From: CAJFUR01 sp904420575
Lineage (GTDB): Bacteria > Actinomycetota > Coriobacteriia > Coriobacteriales > Eggerthellaceae
Direction of reading: 5' to 3'
NCBI GenBank assembly: GCA_965119745.1
Contig: OZ221973.1
Span: 124,001 to 188,000, forward strand
DNA length: 64,000 bases
Positions 1-8,489 of this stretch are shown here, piece after piece (position 1 is the stretch's first letter; every line of letters starts with the position of its first letter). Under the pieces are notes generated by a model that was not told where the DNA came from, did not search any database, and worked only from the letters and a program-made list of their open reading frames with translations. The position numbers and the translations under genes are program-made.

Positions 1-411
1 GATCCACTTCACATGCAGGGCCACGTGCACCACCACCAAAGCGAGCAGCACCTTGGCCGACACGGCGTGCAGGGGATCCCAGAAGTAGTAGCCCTCCGCG
101 TACCAGCCGAAGGCCGGCAGCACGTCGCCCGACACCAGGAGGCCCGACACCACGCACGCCGCCAGCGCCACGAACGCCAGCGCGTCCACCGCCAGGTTGC
201 CGATGCGGGAGGGAGCGGGGTCCGAGCGGAGGGCGCGCACGGTCTCCGCCACCCACCCGGCATGGAGGGCGGCGTGCACGACCAGCACCAGGAGCGCCCC
301 CAGCCCCAGCCACTCGTGCAGGCCAATGCCGGTGAGCGCGGGGTTCGCCACTGCGGCGTAGGCCACCAGGACCACGGCGTCCACCGCCAGGTTGCGCGTC
401 GCCTCCCTCAT
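1..411 (-). CDS. Membrane b-type cytochrome-like protein (DUF4405/cytochrome b561-like), partial
   Basis: The gene starts at 411 and runs off the left edge, so only about 137 residues are seen. It starts inside the stop codon of the preceding gene (ATGA overlap at 408-411), which implies translational coupling. The visible part has at least three hydrophobic helices with histidines placed as heme ligands: LHEWLG, VVHAALHAGW, DPLHAVSAK and VVHVALHVKW. The spacing of two His per helix suits DUF4405/b561-type di-heme membrane cytochromes. Together with the preceding CX4CH protein and the NrfD anchor it could form an electron-transfer branch of the molybdoenzyme operon at the cytoplasmic membrane. 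Family call is by motif pattern only. Confidence 0.65.
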   Translation of the reverse strand, partial: MREATRNLAVDAVVLVAYAAVANPALTGIGLHEWLGLGALLVLVVHAALHAGWVAETVRALRSDPAPSRIGNLAVDALAFVALAACVVSGLLVSGDVLPAFGWYAEGYYFWDPLHAVSAKVLLALVVVHVALHVKWI

Positions 412-779
412 CGCGCACCTCCCTTCGAGAGCGCCTTCACCAGCAGCACCAGCCCCACCACCAGCACCACCGGCATGAGCACCCACACGTTCAGGCTGGC
501 GTCCGAGGCCTGGTGGTAGCGGCCCACCAGCGAGTCCCACGCGTGGCACTCCACGCTCGCGCACGACGCCTCCGGGCACTGCATCTCGTGGGCGCCGTCG
601 GGCCCGGGCACGGCGTCGAAGCCGTGGCACTCCCCCGACGCGCAGCCGGCGGCCGGGCACGGCGAGGCCGCCTCCACGGGGCGCAGCGCCGTCGCGGGCT
701 CCGCGAGCGCGCCGGCGCCGAGGACGCAGGCGCACACGAGCGCGAACGCCGCGAGCGTGACGACCAGTTTCCGTGCCAT
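408..779 (-). CDS. Small exported protein with two CPxxxCxSxECH motifs and a C-terminal membrane anchor
   Basis: This 123-residue protein has an N-terminal signal-like segment (MARKLVVTLAAFALVCACVL), two copies of the motif CPxxxCxSxECH about 28 residues apart (CPAAGCASGECH and CPEASCASVECH), and one transmembrane helix near residues 95-116 before a basic tail. Each motif contains CX4CH, a spacing known for heme c in class III (c3-type) cytochromes, so a small di-heme c-type cytochrome is one reading; a metal or disulfide role is the alternative. It lies between the NrfD anchor and the b-type cytochrome gene and overlaps the latter by 4 bp. The topology puts the Cys/His domain outside the membrane. 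Function is not established. Confidence 0.6.
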   Translation of the reverse strand: MARKLVVTLAAFALVCACVLGAGALAEPATALRPVEAASPCPAAGCASGECHGFDAVPGPDGAHEMQCPEASCASVECHAWDSLVGRYHQASDASLNVWVLMPVVLVVGLVLLVKALSKGGAR

Positions 780-861
780 GCAAGAACCTCGCCTTCTCCA
801 GCGCCGTCCGGAGCCGGCCGCCCGACCTGCGCGAGGCCTTGGCGGCCGGCGCCGCCTCCCC

Positions 862-2121
862 CTACGCCTCGTCGCCTGCAGGCCGGAGCGGCAGGTACTT
901 CAGCCCCAGGCACAAAAGCAGCACGCCCAGACCGATTACGCCGAGCGCCACGCCGAACTCGAGCGGGGACGGCCAGTAGACCATGCCCTGGTAGGCTCCG
1001 GCCATGCCGGCCTGCCAGCTGGTCACGGTGTACTGCGTCACGGCCCCGGGCATTTCCAGGTTGGGCATCTGGAAGCCGCCCACGAGCAGCTGCACGCGCT
1101 TGCAGAAGATGCCCGCGATGGCCAGAAGCGACGCGACGACGAGCAGCGGGTTCGTGCGCAGCCTGGGCACGAAGCACACCACGGCGGCCAGCGCGCAGCC
1201 CGCGACCTCCGTCCAGAAGAACGGCGCCAAGGGGCCGGACACGAGCATGCCCACCACCTCGGCGCCCGAGCCGCCGGGGAAGCCCGCGGTCAGCAGGTCG
1301 CAGCCGAAGAAGTAGAGGTCCACGACCACGAACGCGCCGAGCAGCTTGGCCATCCTGACGACGTTGTCCTGTTCCAGCTCCAGGTAGCCGGACTTGCGCA
1401 GCGCCACGCACACCACCAGCACGAGCGCCGTGCCGCACACGAGCGCCGAGCTCACGAACCAGGGCGCCAGGAGCGCCGTGTTCCAGAGCTCGTGGGACTG
1501 CTGCAGGCCGAAGATCCATGCGGTCACGGAGTGGACCATGACCGCGCACACGAGCGCGATCACGCTCACCACGCGCAGGGCCGCGGCCGACACCTTCCCC
1601 GCCTCGTGGCGCAGCGTCGCCCACAGGTACACCACCGACAGGATCAGGTACACCGCCAGCACGATGATGTCCCACATGAGGGGGCTTCCCAGGTTGGAGT
1701 ACGCGAACAGCTCCCACAGACGCAGGGGCTGGCCCAGGTCCACCACCACGAAGCCGATGGCCAGCACCGTGCAGCAGACGGACGTCCACACGGCCACCTT
1801 GGAGATGCCGCCGAAGCCCTTGATGCCGAAGGCGCGCGGCACGCTCGAGATGATGAGGCCGCCGGCGGAGAGCCCCACGAAGAACATGAAGCAGGTGATG
1901 TAGAGGCCCCAGGAGTCCAGGTTCCTCATGGCCGTCTGCGCCATGCCGCCGGAGAGCTGCACGGCCCAGAGCGCGATCCCCACAACCGTGAGCACGGCGC
2001 CCACCGCGATGCCGACGGTCAAGCCGCGGCCGCCCTTCCCGGAGCGCTTCGCCGCGCCCGTTCCCCCGTTTCGGGCCGCAGGGGCCCCGGCGACGGAGGT
2101 CGCCTGTGCGTTTTCAGACAT
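862..2121 (-). CDS. NrfD/PsrC-family membrane anchor subunit
   Basis: A 419-residue polytopic protein with about ten hydrophobic segments, matching the NrfD/PsrC/DmsC-type anchors that exchange electrons with (mena)quinol in complex iron-sulfur molybdoenzymes. Recognisable signatures are WGLYITCFMFFVGLSAGG near residues 70-87 and WIFGLQQSHELWNTALLAP in the middle. It follows the ferredoxin subunit gene by 17 bp and precedes the small CX4CH protein, so it is the third gene of a minus-strand respiratory operon. It resembles the anchor at 14197-15456, suggesting the two operons arose from the same type of enzyme. Confidence 0.88.
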   Translation of the reverse strand: MSENAQATSVAGAPAARNGGTGAAKRSGKGGRGLTVGIAVGAVLTVVGIALWAVQLSGGMAQTAMRNLDSWGLYITCFMFFVGLSAGGLIISSVPRAFGIKGFGGISKVAVWTSVCCTVLAIGFVVVDLGQPLRLWELFAYSNLGSPLMWDIIVLAVYLILSVVYLWATLRHEAGKVSAAALRVVSVIALVCAVMVHSVTAWIFGLQQSHELWNTALLAPWFVSSALVCGTALVLVVCVALRKSGYLELEQDNVVRMAKLLGAFVVVDLYFFGCDLLTAGFPGGSGAEVVGMLVSGPLAPFFWTEVAGCALAAVVCFVPRLRTNPLLVVASLLAIAGIFCKRVQLLVGGFQMPNLEMPGAVTQYTVTSWQAGMAGAYQGMVYWPSPLEFGVALGVIGLGVLLLCLGLKYLPLRPAGDEA

Positions 2122-2138
2122 GTCTCTCTCCTTTTCGC

Positions 2139-2762
2139 CTAGACGAGGTAGTAGACCGAGGGCTTGGTGCCCTCTTCTGCGAGCAGTTGCTGGTATTCGC
2201 GATCGCGAATGAGTCTGGACACCTCGCTCGCTGGGTCGTCAAGATCGCCCCAGAAGCGAGCGCGCCCGGGACATACCTCGACACAGGCAGGTTCTTCCCC
2301 TTTCGCCAGGCGGTGCCAGCACATCGTGCACTTCTCCACCACATGCTTCTGATGAACGGGAACCTCTGCGCTCCCCACGGAAAAGTCGATGGTGTACTTC
2401 GGCTCCTCCCAGTTGAAGCTGCGCACGCCCGTGTAGGGGCATGCCGCCATGCACATGCGGCAGCCGATGCACTTGTCGTAGTCCTGACGCACCACGCCGG
2501 TCTCCGGGTCCTTGTAGGTTGCCCCCACCGGGCACACCTTCACGCAGGCGGGGTTCTCGCAGTGCTGGCAGGCCACGGTCACGTAGCTCATTTTCACATT
2601 GGGGAACACGCCGGACGGGGTGTCCATGTTCTCGCCGCCGTCAGTGAGGGCGTTGTTCCACCAGATTCCCTTGGGCAGGTTGTTTTCGATGCGGCAGGCG
2701 ACGGAGCAGGTGTGGCACCCGATGCAGCGCCGCGTGTCCACCGCGAATCCATAATGCGTCAT
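2139..2762 (-). CDS. Four-cluster [4Fe-4S] ferredoxin subunit (DmsB/PsrB type)
   Basis: 207 residues carrying four cysteine clusters in the order typical of DmsB/PsrB/NrfC electron-transfer subunits: CIGCHTCSVAC near the N-terminus, CQHCENPACVKVCP, CIGCRMCMAACP, and CTMCWHRL...CVEVCP. It would carry electrons between the NrfD-type anchor and the molybdopterin subunit, on the same side of the membrane as the Tat-exported catalytic protein. The gene follows the catalytic gene by only 3 bp, so co-translation of the two is likely. Confidence 0.93.
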   Translation of the reverse strand: MTHYGFAVDTRRCIGCHTCSVACRIENNLPKGIWWNNALTDGGENMDTPSGVFPNVKMSYVTVACQHCENPACVKVCPVGATYKDPETGVVRQDYDKCIGCRMCMAACPYTGVRSFNWEEPKYTIDFSVGSAEVPVHQKHVVEKCTMCWHRLAKGEEPACVEVCPGRARFWGDLDDPASEVSRLIRDREYQQLLAEEGTKPSVYYLV

Positions 2763-2765
2763 CTC

Positions 2766-5252
2766 TTAGCCCTCCCACTTCCTGAAATCGACCCGGCTGT
2801 CATAGAAGGAAGACGCCGCAGGATACGGATCGATTTTCGGCTGCGTCATCTCTTGGTAGCTGCCTTCGATGAACTGGTTTCTCTGCCAGCCCTTCGGAAT
2901 GAATATGACGCCGGGCGCTATGGACTCGTCAACGAGGCACTTGAGCACCGCATGGCCCCGGTCGTTGAACACCTCCACTATGTCGCCGTTGCTCACGCCG
3001 CGCGCTTCGGCGTCCGCCCCGTTCACCTTGGCAAGCGGCTCGGGATCGAGTTCCCGCAGCAAGGGAGTCTCCCACCACTGGATGTGCACGCGGAAACGCG
3101 CATGCTCCTGAAGGTACACGAGGGGGTACTTTTCGGCCAAGGGGTTGTCGGCGCCCGCTTCTTCCGGCGGCTGGTAATAGACGATGTGCTCCTTGGGTTC
3201 GCGCTCGGAAAGGTCCTGTCCCCAGTTCAGGCGGGGCTTCGGGTTCTCGCAGTACAGCTGGACGCGTTTCGACTCGGTGGGCAGTGGAGCGCTCTTTCCC
3301 CTGATGTGGGGTTCGCCCACCTCGGTGGTGGTGAACTGGATCACCTTCTCCTTCTTCAGGCGTTCGAGGGTGTAGCCCCGCTGCTTGGAGACGGCATCGG
3401 TGAACAGCAGGTTCATCCAGTCGTCCGCCCCCCAGTCCTCGGGGAACGACGCCTCGTACCCCATAGCCCGACCTATCAGGCCGGCAATTTCCCATTCGGG
3501 CTTCGACTCGTACAAAGGCTCGATCGCCTTCTCGTTTATCGTCATGTAGGGGTTGTTGTATGCCACGCGCACGTCTTCCTTCTCGTACCACGAGGCAACC
3601 GGCAAGACAATGTCGGCATAGCGGGCCGAATCGTTCAATTCCGTGTCGAGCACCACCCAGAACTCCATGTTAGGAAGAACCTTTTCCATCCACTCCTTCT
3701 GGGACGGCTGGTTGCTCAGCAGGCTCGAGCAGTACGAGATCATGGCCTTCATCGGGTAATCCTTGCCTTCCAGTTTCTGCGAACCGAAGACCTCGGCCAC
3801 CAAGCCGTTGGGAATCTGGGAATTCAATGCCTTGAATTCGGGCGTTCCCGCCCATATGGCCAGCGTGTTGGGCGAGTACGTCGCCGTGAACACGCCGGTG
3901 AACCCCGCGCCGTCGCGGCAGCACTGCCCGGTCAGGGCCAGAAGCGTCGCGATGGCCCACGTGTTCTGGTAGCCGTTCACGTAGTGGTCGAGGCCATAGG
4001 TGATGTTCACAGACACCGCCCGCTCGCCGGCGAATTCCTCGGCGAGCTTCACGATGCGTTCCTCGGGAACCCCCGTGAGTTCGCTCGCCTTGGAAATGCT
4101 GTACTGCTTCAGCTGCTCTTTGAGCAGGGAGAACGCCGTATCGACTTCGATGCCGTCTGACGTGGCGAACGACCCTTCCATCGCCGGGTCCTGCGCCTCG
4201 CCCACAAGGGCGATGCTGCCCGTGGCGTTGTCCCACACGTAGAAGTCGTCAACGGGCTTCTTGGTGGTAGGGTCAACGGGGACTTCCTCGTAGTCGCTCT
4301 TGCGCAGGTGTTTCAGCGTGTCGCGGCGGACGAGGAAGCACGCCGTGCTCTTTTCCAGAAGGAAATCGGTGTTTATCAGGTCGTTCTCAATGAGATAGTT
4401 GCACATGGCCAGCGCCAGATAGCCGTCGTGGCCGGGTGTCACAGGAATCCATTCGTCGGCCTTGTGCGCCGTGGCCGACTTGATGGGATCGATGTCGATG
4501 ATGCGCGTCCCCTTCTCGTGCGCCCATTGAATCCAACGCCAGTTCTGGGGAGCGCACAAGACGGGGTTGGTTCCCCAGATTACCACGAGAGACGAATCCA
4601 TCACGCTATTCGGCTCGTTGCAGTAGGACCAATCGCCCGTGCCCAGCACGCGGTCGATTCCATGTCCGGCAGCATAGTCGTAGCTGACCGCCAGTTTCGT
4701 GGCCCCCATCACGCCAGACAAGCGGCCAAGCGGATTGTAGATTCCGTTCAGGAACCCGTACTGCCCTGATGCGGAGTCAAAGACGACGGCCTTCGGACCG
4801 TATTTCTCGCTGATTTCCGTGAACTTGGAGGCAATCTCTTGGATGGCTTCGTCCCAGCTTATCTGCTCCCACTGATCCGCTCCGCGCTCACCTACGCGCC
4901 GCATGGGGTACTTGACGCGCGTCGGGCTGTAGATGCGCTCGATGTACGCAAGGCCCTTGAGGCAGCTTCCGCGGTAGCCTTCGACCGGATACTCGGCCGG
5001 CGTCAGCTTCATGAGTTTCCCATCACGCACGTGCGCGTAGTAGCGGCATGACCCCATGCAGTTGGAACGGCACATGCAGCTGAACAACTGCTCTTCGTTG
5101 CCGGAACCCTGCGCGTCCCCCTCTTGCGCCGCAAGAGCCGTCATCGAGGGTCCCGCCACACCAGCTGCGGCCACAACGCCCATCGCGGTGCCGGTGCTTT
5201 TCAGAAAGCTCCGGCGCGTGAGCCCGGATCGCGAACCATTCGCTCCTGACAT
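2766..5252 (-). CDS. Tat-exported molybdopterin oxidoreductase, catalytic subunit (DMSO reductase family)
   Basis: 828 residues. A twin-arginine signal (LTRRSFLK near residue 11, then a hydrophobic stretch) marks export by Tat. An N-terminal [4Fe-4S] site follows (CRSNCMGSC, then GSCLKG about 30 residues later), then the molybdopterin domains and the C-terminal dinucleotide-binding domain (NRGDIVEVFNDRGHA-like segment GDIVEVFNDRGHAVLKC). It is the first gene of an operon with a ferredoxin subunit, an NrfD anchor, a CX4CH protein and a b-type cytochrome. The substrate cannot be read from sequence; the family covers reductases of DMSO, nitrate and tetrathionate and the catechol dehydroxylases of Eggerthellaceae. 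The segment where the molybdenum ligand usually sits reads SYDYAAGHG, without an obvious Ser, Cys or Asp at the usual place by my eye alignment. Confidence 0.92.
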   Translation of the reverse strand: MSGANGSRSGLTRRSFLKSTGTAMGVVAAAGVAGPSMTALAAQEGDAQGSGNEEQLFSCMCRSNCMGSCRYYAHVRDGKLMKLTPAEYPVEGYRGSCLKGLAYIERIYSPTRVKYPMRRVGERGADQWEQISWDEAIQEIASKFTEISEKYGPKAVVFDSASGQYGFLNGIYNPLGRLSGVMGATKLAVSYDYAAGHGIDRVLGTGDWSYCNEPNSVMDSSLVVIWGTNPVLCAPQNWRWIQWAHEKGTRIIDIDPIKSATAHKADEWIPVTPGHDGYLALAMCNYLIENDLINTDFLLEKSTACFLVRRDTLKHLRKSDYEEVPVDPTTKKPVDDFYVWDNATGSIALVGEAQDPAMEGSFATSDGIEVDTAFSLLKEQLKQYSISKASELTGVPEERIVKLAEEFAGERAVSVNITYGLDHYVNGYQNTWAIATLLALTGQCCRDGAGFTGVFTATYSPNTLAIWAGTPEFKALNSQIPNGLVAEVFGSQKLEGKDYPMKAMISYCSSLLSNQPSQKEWMEKVLPNMEFWVVLDTELNDSARYADIVLPVASWYEKEDVRVAYNNPYMTINEKAIEPLYESKPEWEIAGLIGRAMGYEASFPEDWGADDWMNLLFTDAVSKQRGYTLERLKKEKVIQFTTTEVGEPHIRGKSAPLPTESKRVQLYCENPKPRLNWGQDLSEREPKEHIVYYQPPEEAGADNPLAEKYPLVYLQEHARFRVHIQWWETPLLRELDPEPLAKVNGADAEARGVSNGDIVEVFNDRGHAVLKCLVDESIAPGVIFIPKGWQRNQFIEGSYQEMTQPKIDPYPAASSFYDSRVDFRKWEG

Positions 5253-5550
5253 GTCTCCTCCTCCATTCTTCGAGAAAAGAATGCTTTCGAGGAATTCGGA
5301 CGAAGGAGACGCTTCGGCGTTTCGGCATCCTAGCGCTTCGACGCTTCAGCGCTGCGGCAACTCGGTTCCCCTTCTGGCAACGATCGCTGGCCAAGCCGTG
5401 CGAAACCCACCTGCAAAGCGACATGGCATCGTCGCGCATATCGCGCCTTGCGCGCTGACGCCTCTTCCGCCTTGCTTGCGAACCCCGGACGAATCAGCCC
5501 GTCGTATCCCCGATATTCCCCACCAATGTCAGAACCGGCCGGATTCTGTT

Positions 5551-5611
5551 TGTCATAGTTTGCCATACATGTTTGTGAAAGGCAATGGTTTGTGTATGAC
5601 AAACTATGACA
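5551..5611 (-). promoter_or_regulatory. Inverted-repeat operator and candidate promoter of the first molybdoenzyme operon
   Basis: Two 19-bp arms (5551-5569 and 5593-5611) are inverted copies with a single mismatch, separated by 23 bp. The left arm also contains a direct repeat, GTTTGTCATA / GTTTGCCATA. On the minus strand a -35-like TTCACA (5574-5579) and -10-like TATGAC (5552-5557) lie 16 bp apart, so a protein bound here would cover the promoter. The same half-site TTGTCATA appears in front of the second molybdoenzyme operon. The remaining 300 bp up to the start codon at 5252 holds no gene that I can support. No regulator gene of an obvious type lies next to it. Confidence 0.55.
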
Positions 5612-5641
5612 GAACTATTCTATTTTGTAGATAACACTTTT

Positions 5642-6934
5642 CTATCCGATGCAGAACGCCGCGTACAGAGGGACGCTCCTGACGCCCCCTTCTCGCCCGA
5701 AGTTCTTGGTGGAGAGACGCATCACGTAGGGAGGCCGGTATGCCTTGCGATAGGCTTCCAGGCTGCGCGACGACACGTTGCCGCCCGACTTCACCTCGAT
5801 GGGAATCACGTCGTTCCCCTTCTGCACGACGAAGTCCACTTCCGACTTGCTTGTCGTTCCCCAATAGCACGCGAACATGCCCGCCGCCTGCAACTGCTGC
5901 ATCACGTAGTTTTCCGCAATGCCCCCGCGCAAACACGCATTCCTGTCCGACGCCGGAAGCAGGTCGTCCGCCGAAACGCCCTGCAGCGCAGACAACAGCC
6001 CCACGTCGAACAGATACAGCTTGAAGAAATCACGCTCGACATGGGCTTTGAGCGGACGAACGCCCGCATCCACCCGGTAGCAGTACATGACCAGGCCGGC
6101 AGCTTGAAGCCAATTGATGGCCGCTTCGTACTGGTGCGCCCGGGCCGAGGACGCAATGGTCGCGTACTGGAACTTGTGATTCTCCTTCGCCAATTGCTCC
6201 GGCACGCTTCGCCACACGTTGAGGATCTTCGCGCTGTCGATGGGGCTTGCGTACTTCGTCATATCGGCGAGATATGCGTCGGTCAACGCATCCTGAATAC
6301 CTCTGATCTGCGGAAAGGCCTGACTAAGCGCGTATGCCTGCACCGCCTCGGGCAAACCTCCCACCAGTACGTACTTTCGATACCAGTCGAGCGCATGCTC
6401 GTGCAGGTTCAAGGGGGCGTCGCGGGAGAAGCAGTCCCGGATCAGGCGCACCAGCGCCTCTTCTCCCATGGCCCACAGGAACTCCTCGAAGTCCAACGGG
6501 TAAAGGTGCAGCAGGTCCACCTTGCCGACGGGAAACGAGTAATCCTTCCGGGCCAGGGCAACGCCCAACAAGCTGCCCGCCGCAATCACAGGGTATTCGG
6601 GCGCCTGTTCACAGAAGTACTTCAGCGAAGTGAGCGCGCGGGGGCACGCCTGCACCTCGTCGAAGAACAGCAAGGTGTCGGCGGGGTCCACGGTGGTTCG
6701 CGACAATGCTTCTATCTGCGGAAGAAGGGCTGCCGGCGTGATGTCCGACTCGAAAAGGGCGCAATACAGCGGCTGGGCGGAAAAGTCGATGTGAAGAACG
6801 CGTTTGAAGTTCTGTCGGGCGAACGCCAGGACGGAATACGTCTTTCCCACTTGGCGTGCACCGTTGACAACCAAGGGCTTCCTGCCTACGGCATGGCTCC
6901 AATCGCAGAGTGCTTGTTCGATTTTTCGCTTCAT
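5642..6934 (-). CDS. ATPase of the AAA_14/DUF4143 family
   Basis: 430 residues. The N-terminal ATPase domain has Walker A GARQVGKTYS (about residue 25) and Walker B TLLFFDEVQ (about residue 85); the C-terminal DUF4143 domain ends in a PD-(D/E)XK-like signature, SEVDFVVQKG followed by IPIEVKSGG. The role of this family is not known; the nuclease-like tail suggests DNA interaction. The gene stands alone between two unrelated operons on the same strand. Its start is preceded by a set of AAATTTCGTT repeats (6961-7023). A broken copy of the same family lies at 13118-13358. Confidence 0.88.
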   Translation of the reverse strand: MKRKIEQALCDWSHAVGRKPLVVNGARQVGKTYSVLAFARQNFKRVLHIDFSAQPLYCALFESDITPAALLPQIEALSRTTVDPADTLLFFDEVQACPRALTSLKYFCEQAPEYPVIAAGSLLGVALARKDYSFPVGKVDLLHLYPLDFEEFLWAMGEEALVRLIRDCFSRDAPLNLHEHALDWYRKYVLVGGLPEAVQAYALSQAFPQIRGIQDALTDAYLADMTKYASPIDSAKILNVWRSVPEQLAKENHKFQYATIASSARAHQYEAAINWLQAAGLVMYCYRVDAGVRPLKAHVERDFFKLYLFDVGLLSALQGVSADDLLPASDRNACLRGGIAENYVMQQLQAAGMFACYWGTTSKSEVDFVVQKGNDVIPIEVKSGGNVSSRSLEAYRKAYRPPYVMRLSTKNFGREGGVRSVPLYAAFCIG

Positions 6935-6960
6935 GACGCACTGCTTTCATAGCCTTAAAA

Positions 6961-7023
6961 GGAAATTTCGTTATGATTGTAACATTTTTTCCGGAAATTT
7001 CGTTAGTTATACAACGAAATTTC
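6961..7023. repeat. Repeated operator-like elements upstream of the DUF4143 ATPase
   Basis: GGAAATTTCGTTA occurs at 6961-6973 and again at 6993-7005 (32 bp apart). The second copy forms a perfect 11-bp inverted repeat with AACGAAATTTC at 7013-7023 (8-bp spacer). The elements sit 27 bp or more before the ATPase start at 6934 and fill the whole gap to the next gene. The arrangement, about three helical turns between copies, suggests cooperative binding by a regulator or by the ATPase itself. Confidence 0.6.
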
Positions 7024-7026
7024 TTT

Positions 7027-8043
7027 TTAGACCGTGTCCCCCGCGCCCGTTGCGCTCCCCGGGCCCCCTGCACCTCCCGCCCCACCCGCACCACCTACGG
7101 CGCCCGACGGGTCCACGAAGCCTTCGGAGAACGCGCTGGGGATGACCAGCGTGCCACCGGACTTCTCCACGCTCTCGTAGGCCAGATGCATCGTGCGCAG
7201 GCGCAGGGCGTCTTGGTCGCCGTCGTACACTTCGGAAGCGTCTTTCAGCATCTCCGAAATGTCGCGCTCGACCTCGGCCAGAACCATGCGGGCGTTTTTC
7301 TTGCACTCGGCGACGGCTTCGGCCGCCATGGCCGCCTGCAACTCCTTGGGAACCACAATGTCGCGCACTTCCACGTCGATGATGTCGATGCCCCAAGGCG
7401 AGAGCTTTTCCTCCAGCGCCTCTTTCAGCTCGGCGTCAAGCTGGTCGCGGCGCATGGCCACTTCGGCCACCGTCGCCCGGCCGATGGCCTTGCGCATGGC
7501 AGTCTGCGCCACCCACGAGACGGCCGCGGCATAGTCTTCCACCTCGACGCACGCCTTCTTGGCGGAAAAGACCATCCAGAACACCACCGCGTCCACGTTG
7601 ATGGGCACCAGGTCGCTGGTCAGTGTCTCTTCGGCACCGAAATAGGTGGCCGAAACGCGCTGGTCGACGCGCAGGGTGTAGAACTCGACGATGGGCCACG
7701 TGAACACCACGCCCGGCCCCGCCACGCGGTTGAACTTGCCCAGGCGCAGCACGACGGCCTTTTCCCATTCCAGCACGATATGGACCGACGAGACGGCAAG
7801 CCAGCCGGCCACCACGGCCAGCACGAGCGCGCCCACGCCAATGTTTCCGAACGCCACCTGCGCCACCACCAGCACGACGGCGACGGCCAGCGCGAAGACC
7901 ACGAGGCCGAAGACCACGGCCCCGTTGCGCGACGAGCGCCTACGCCCCGTTTCCAGCTGGACGTTGTTCGGTATCTTCCGCGCATCCGGAGAAAACGACG
8001 ATCCGGGCAGGGGCGCGCTCGGCTGTGTGTTCGTTCGCTTCAT
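7027..8043 (-). CDS. SPFH/Band 7 (slipin-type) membrane protein, copy 1
   Basis: 338 residues from the ATG at 8043; longer in-frame starts would only extend into the preceding gene. Two adjacent hydrophobic stretches near the N-terminus precede the slipin signature EKAVVLRLGKFNRVAGPG, a Band 7 domain, and a helical region rich in charged residues (AMAAEAVAECKKNARM, DISEMLKDAS). Slipins oligomerise on membranes and organise microdomains. The start lies 102 bp inside the preceding GntR gene. With that gene and the NrfD-like gene upstream it forms a three-gene unit that is repeated at 20013-22515. What the unit does is not known. Confidence 0.85.
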   Translation of the reverse strand: MKRTNTQPSAPLPGSSFSPDARKIPNNVQLETGRRRSSRNGAVVFGLVVFALAVAVVLVVAQVAFGNIGVGALVLAVVAGWLAVSSVHIVLEWEKAVVLRLGKFNRVAGPGVVFTWPIVEFYTLRVDQRVSATYFGAEETLTSDLVPINVDAVVFWMVFSAKKACVEVEDYAAAVSWVAQTAMRKAIGRATVAEVAMRRDQLDAELKEALEEKLSPWGIDIIDVEVRDIVVPKELQAAMAAEAVAECKKNARMVLAEVERDISEMLKDASEVYDGDQDALRLRTMHLAYESVEKSGGTLVIPSAFSEGFVDPSGAVGGAGGAGGAGGPGSATGAGDTV

Positions 8044-8482
8044 CGTCCTTCGCTTCCTCTCCCTTGTCCCGCTTGGCCTTGGCATCCTGAAGGCTAGCAT
8101 AGAACTGCGCCTCCACGTCCTCCAGCGACATTCCCAGCTCGAAGCAGCGCTTGAGGTATTCCACCGTCACGATTTCAGCCGTGGAGGCAATGTTCACGCC
8201 CGGCTTGTCGCTCACATCGCACACGAAAGCGCCTTGGCGGCGCTTGGACTGGATGTATCCGTCCTGTTCGAGGCTCATGTATACCTTGCTCACCGTGTTG
8301 TAGTTGACCTCCACGTCCGCCGCAAGGCCGCGCACCGTGGGCAGCTGGTCTCCCGGCAGGTAATAGCCCGACGTGATGAGGTAGATGAACCGGTTCTTCA
8401 GTTGCAGCCAGATGGGGATGCTGCTGTTCTCGTCAAGCTCGAACAGGGCACTTGAGCTGCATTTCTCCCGTTTGGTCGCCAT
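7940..8482 (-). CDS. GntR-family (YtrA-like) transcriptional regulator, copy 1
   Basis: 180 residues with an N-terminal winged helix: PIWLQLKNRFIYLITSGYY, GDQLPTVRGLAADVEVNYNT, YIQSKRRQGAFV. The short C-terminal part without a metabolite-binding domain fits the YtrA subfamily, whose members usually regulate the operon they sit in. It is 7 bp downstream of the NrfD-like gene and its 3' end overlaps the SPFH gene. Its C-terminal extension is rich in Lys/Glu/Asp/Ala. Autoregulation of the three-gene unit is the likely role. Confidence 0.88.
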   Translation of the reverse strand: MATKREKCSSSALFELDENSSIPIWLQLKNRFIYLITSGYYLPGDQLPTVRGLAADVEVNYNTVSKVYMSLEQDGYIQSKRRQGAFVCDVSDKPGVNIASTAEIVTVEYLKRCFELGMSLEDVEAQFYASLQDAKAKRDKGEEAKDDEANEHTAERAPARIVVFSGCAEDTEQRPAGNGA

Positions 8483-8489
8483 GTCTCCC

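Noticed and set aside
2106..4160. Long plus-strand open frame (684 codons) opposite the molybdoenzyme operon
   Set aside because: It is antisense to well-supported genes, has no domains and its composition (His, Arg, Val, Leu rich) is the usual mirror of high-GC coding sequence.
5330..5602. Minus-strand frame of 90 codons upstream of the molybdoenzyme gene
   Set aside because: No ribosome site, no domain, and its start lies within the operator inverted repeat.
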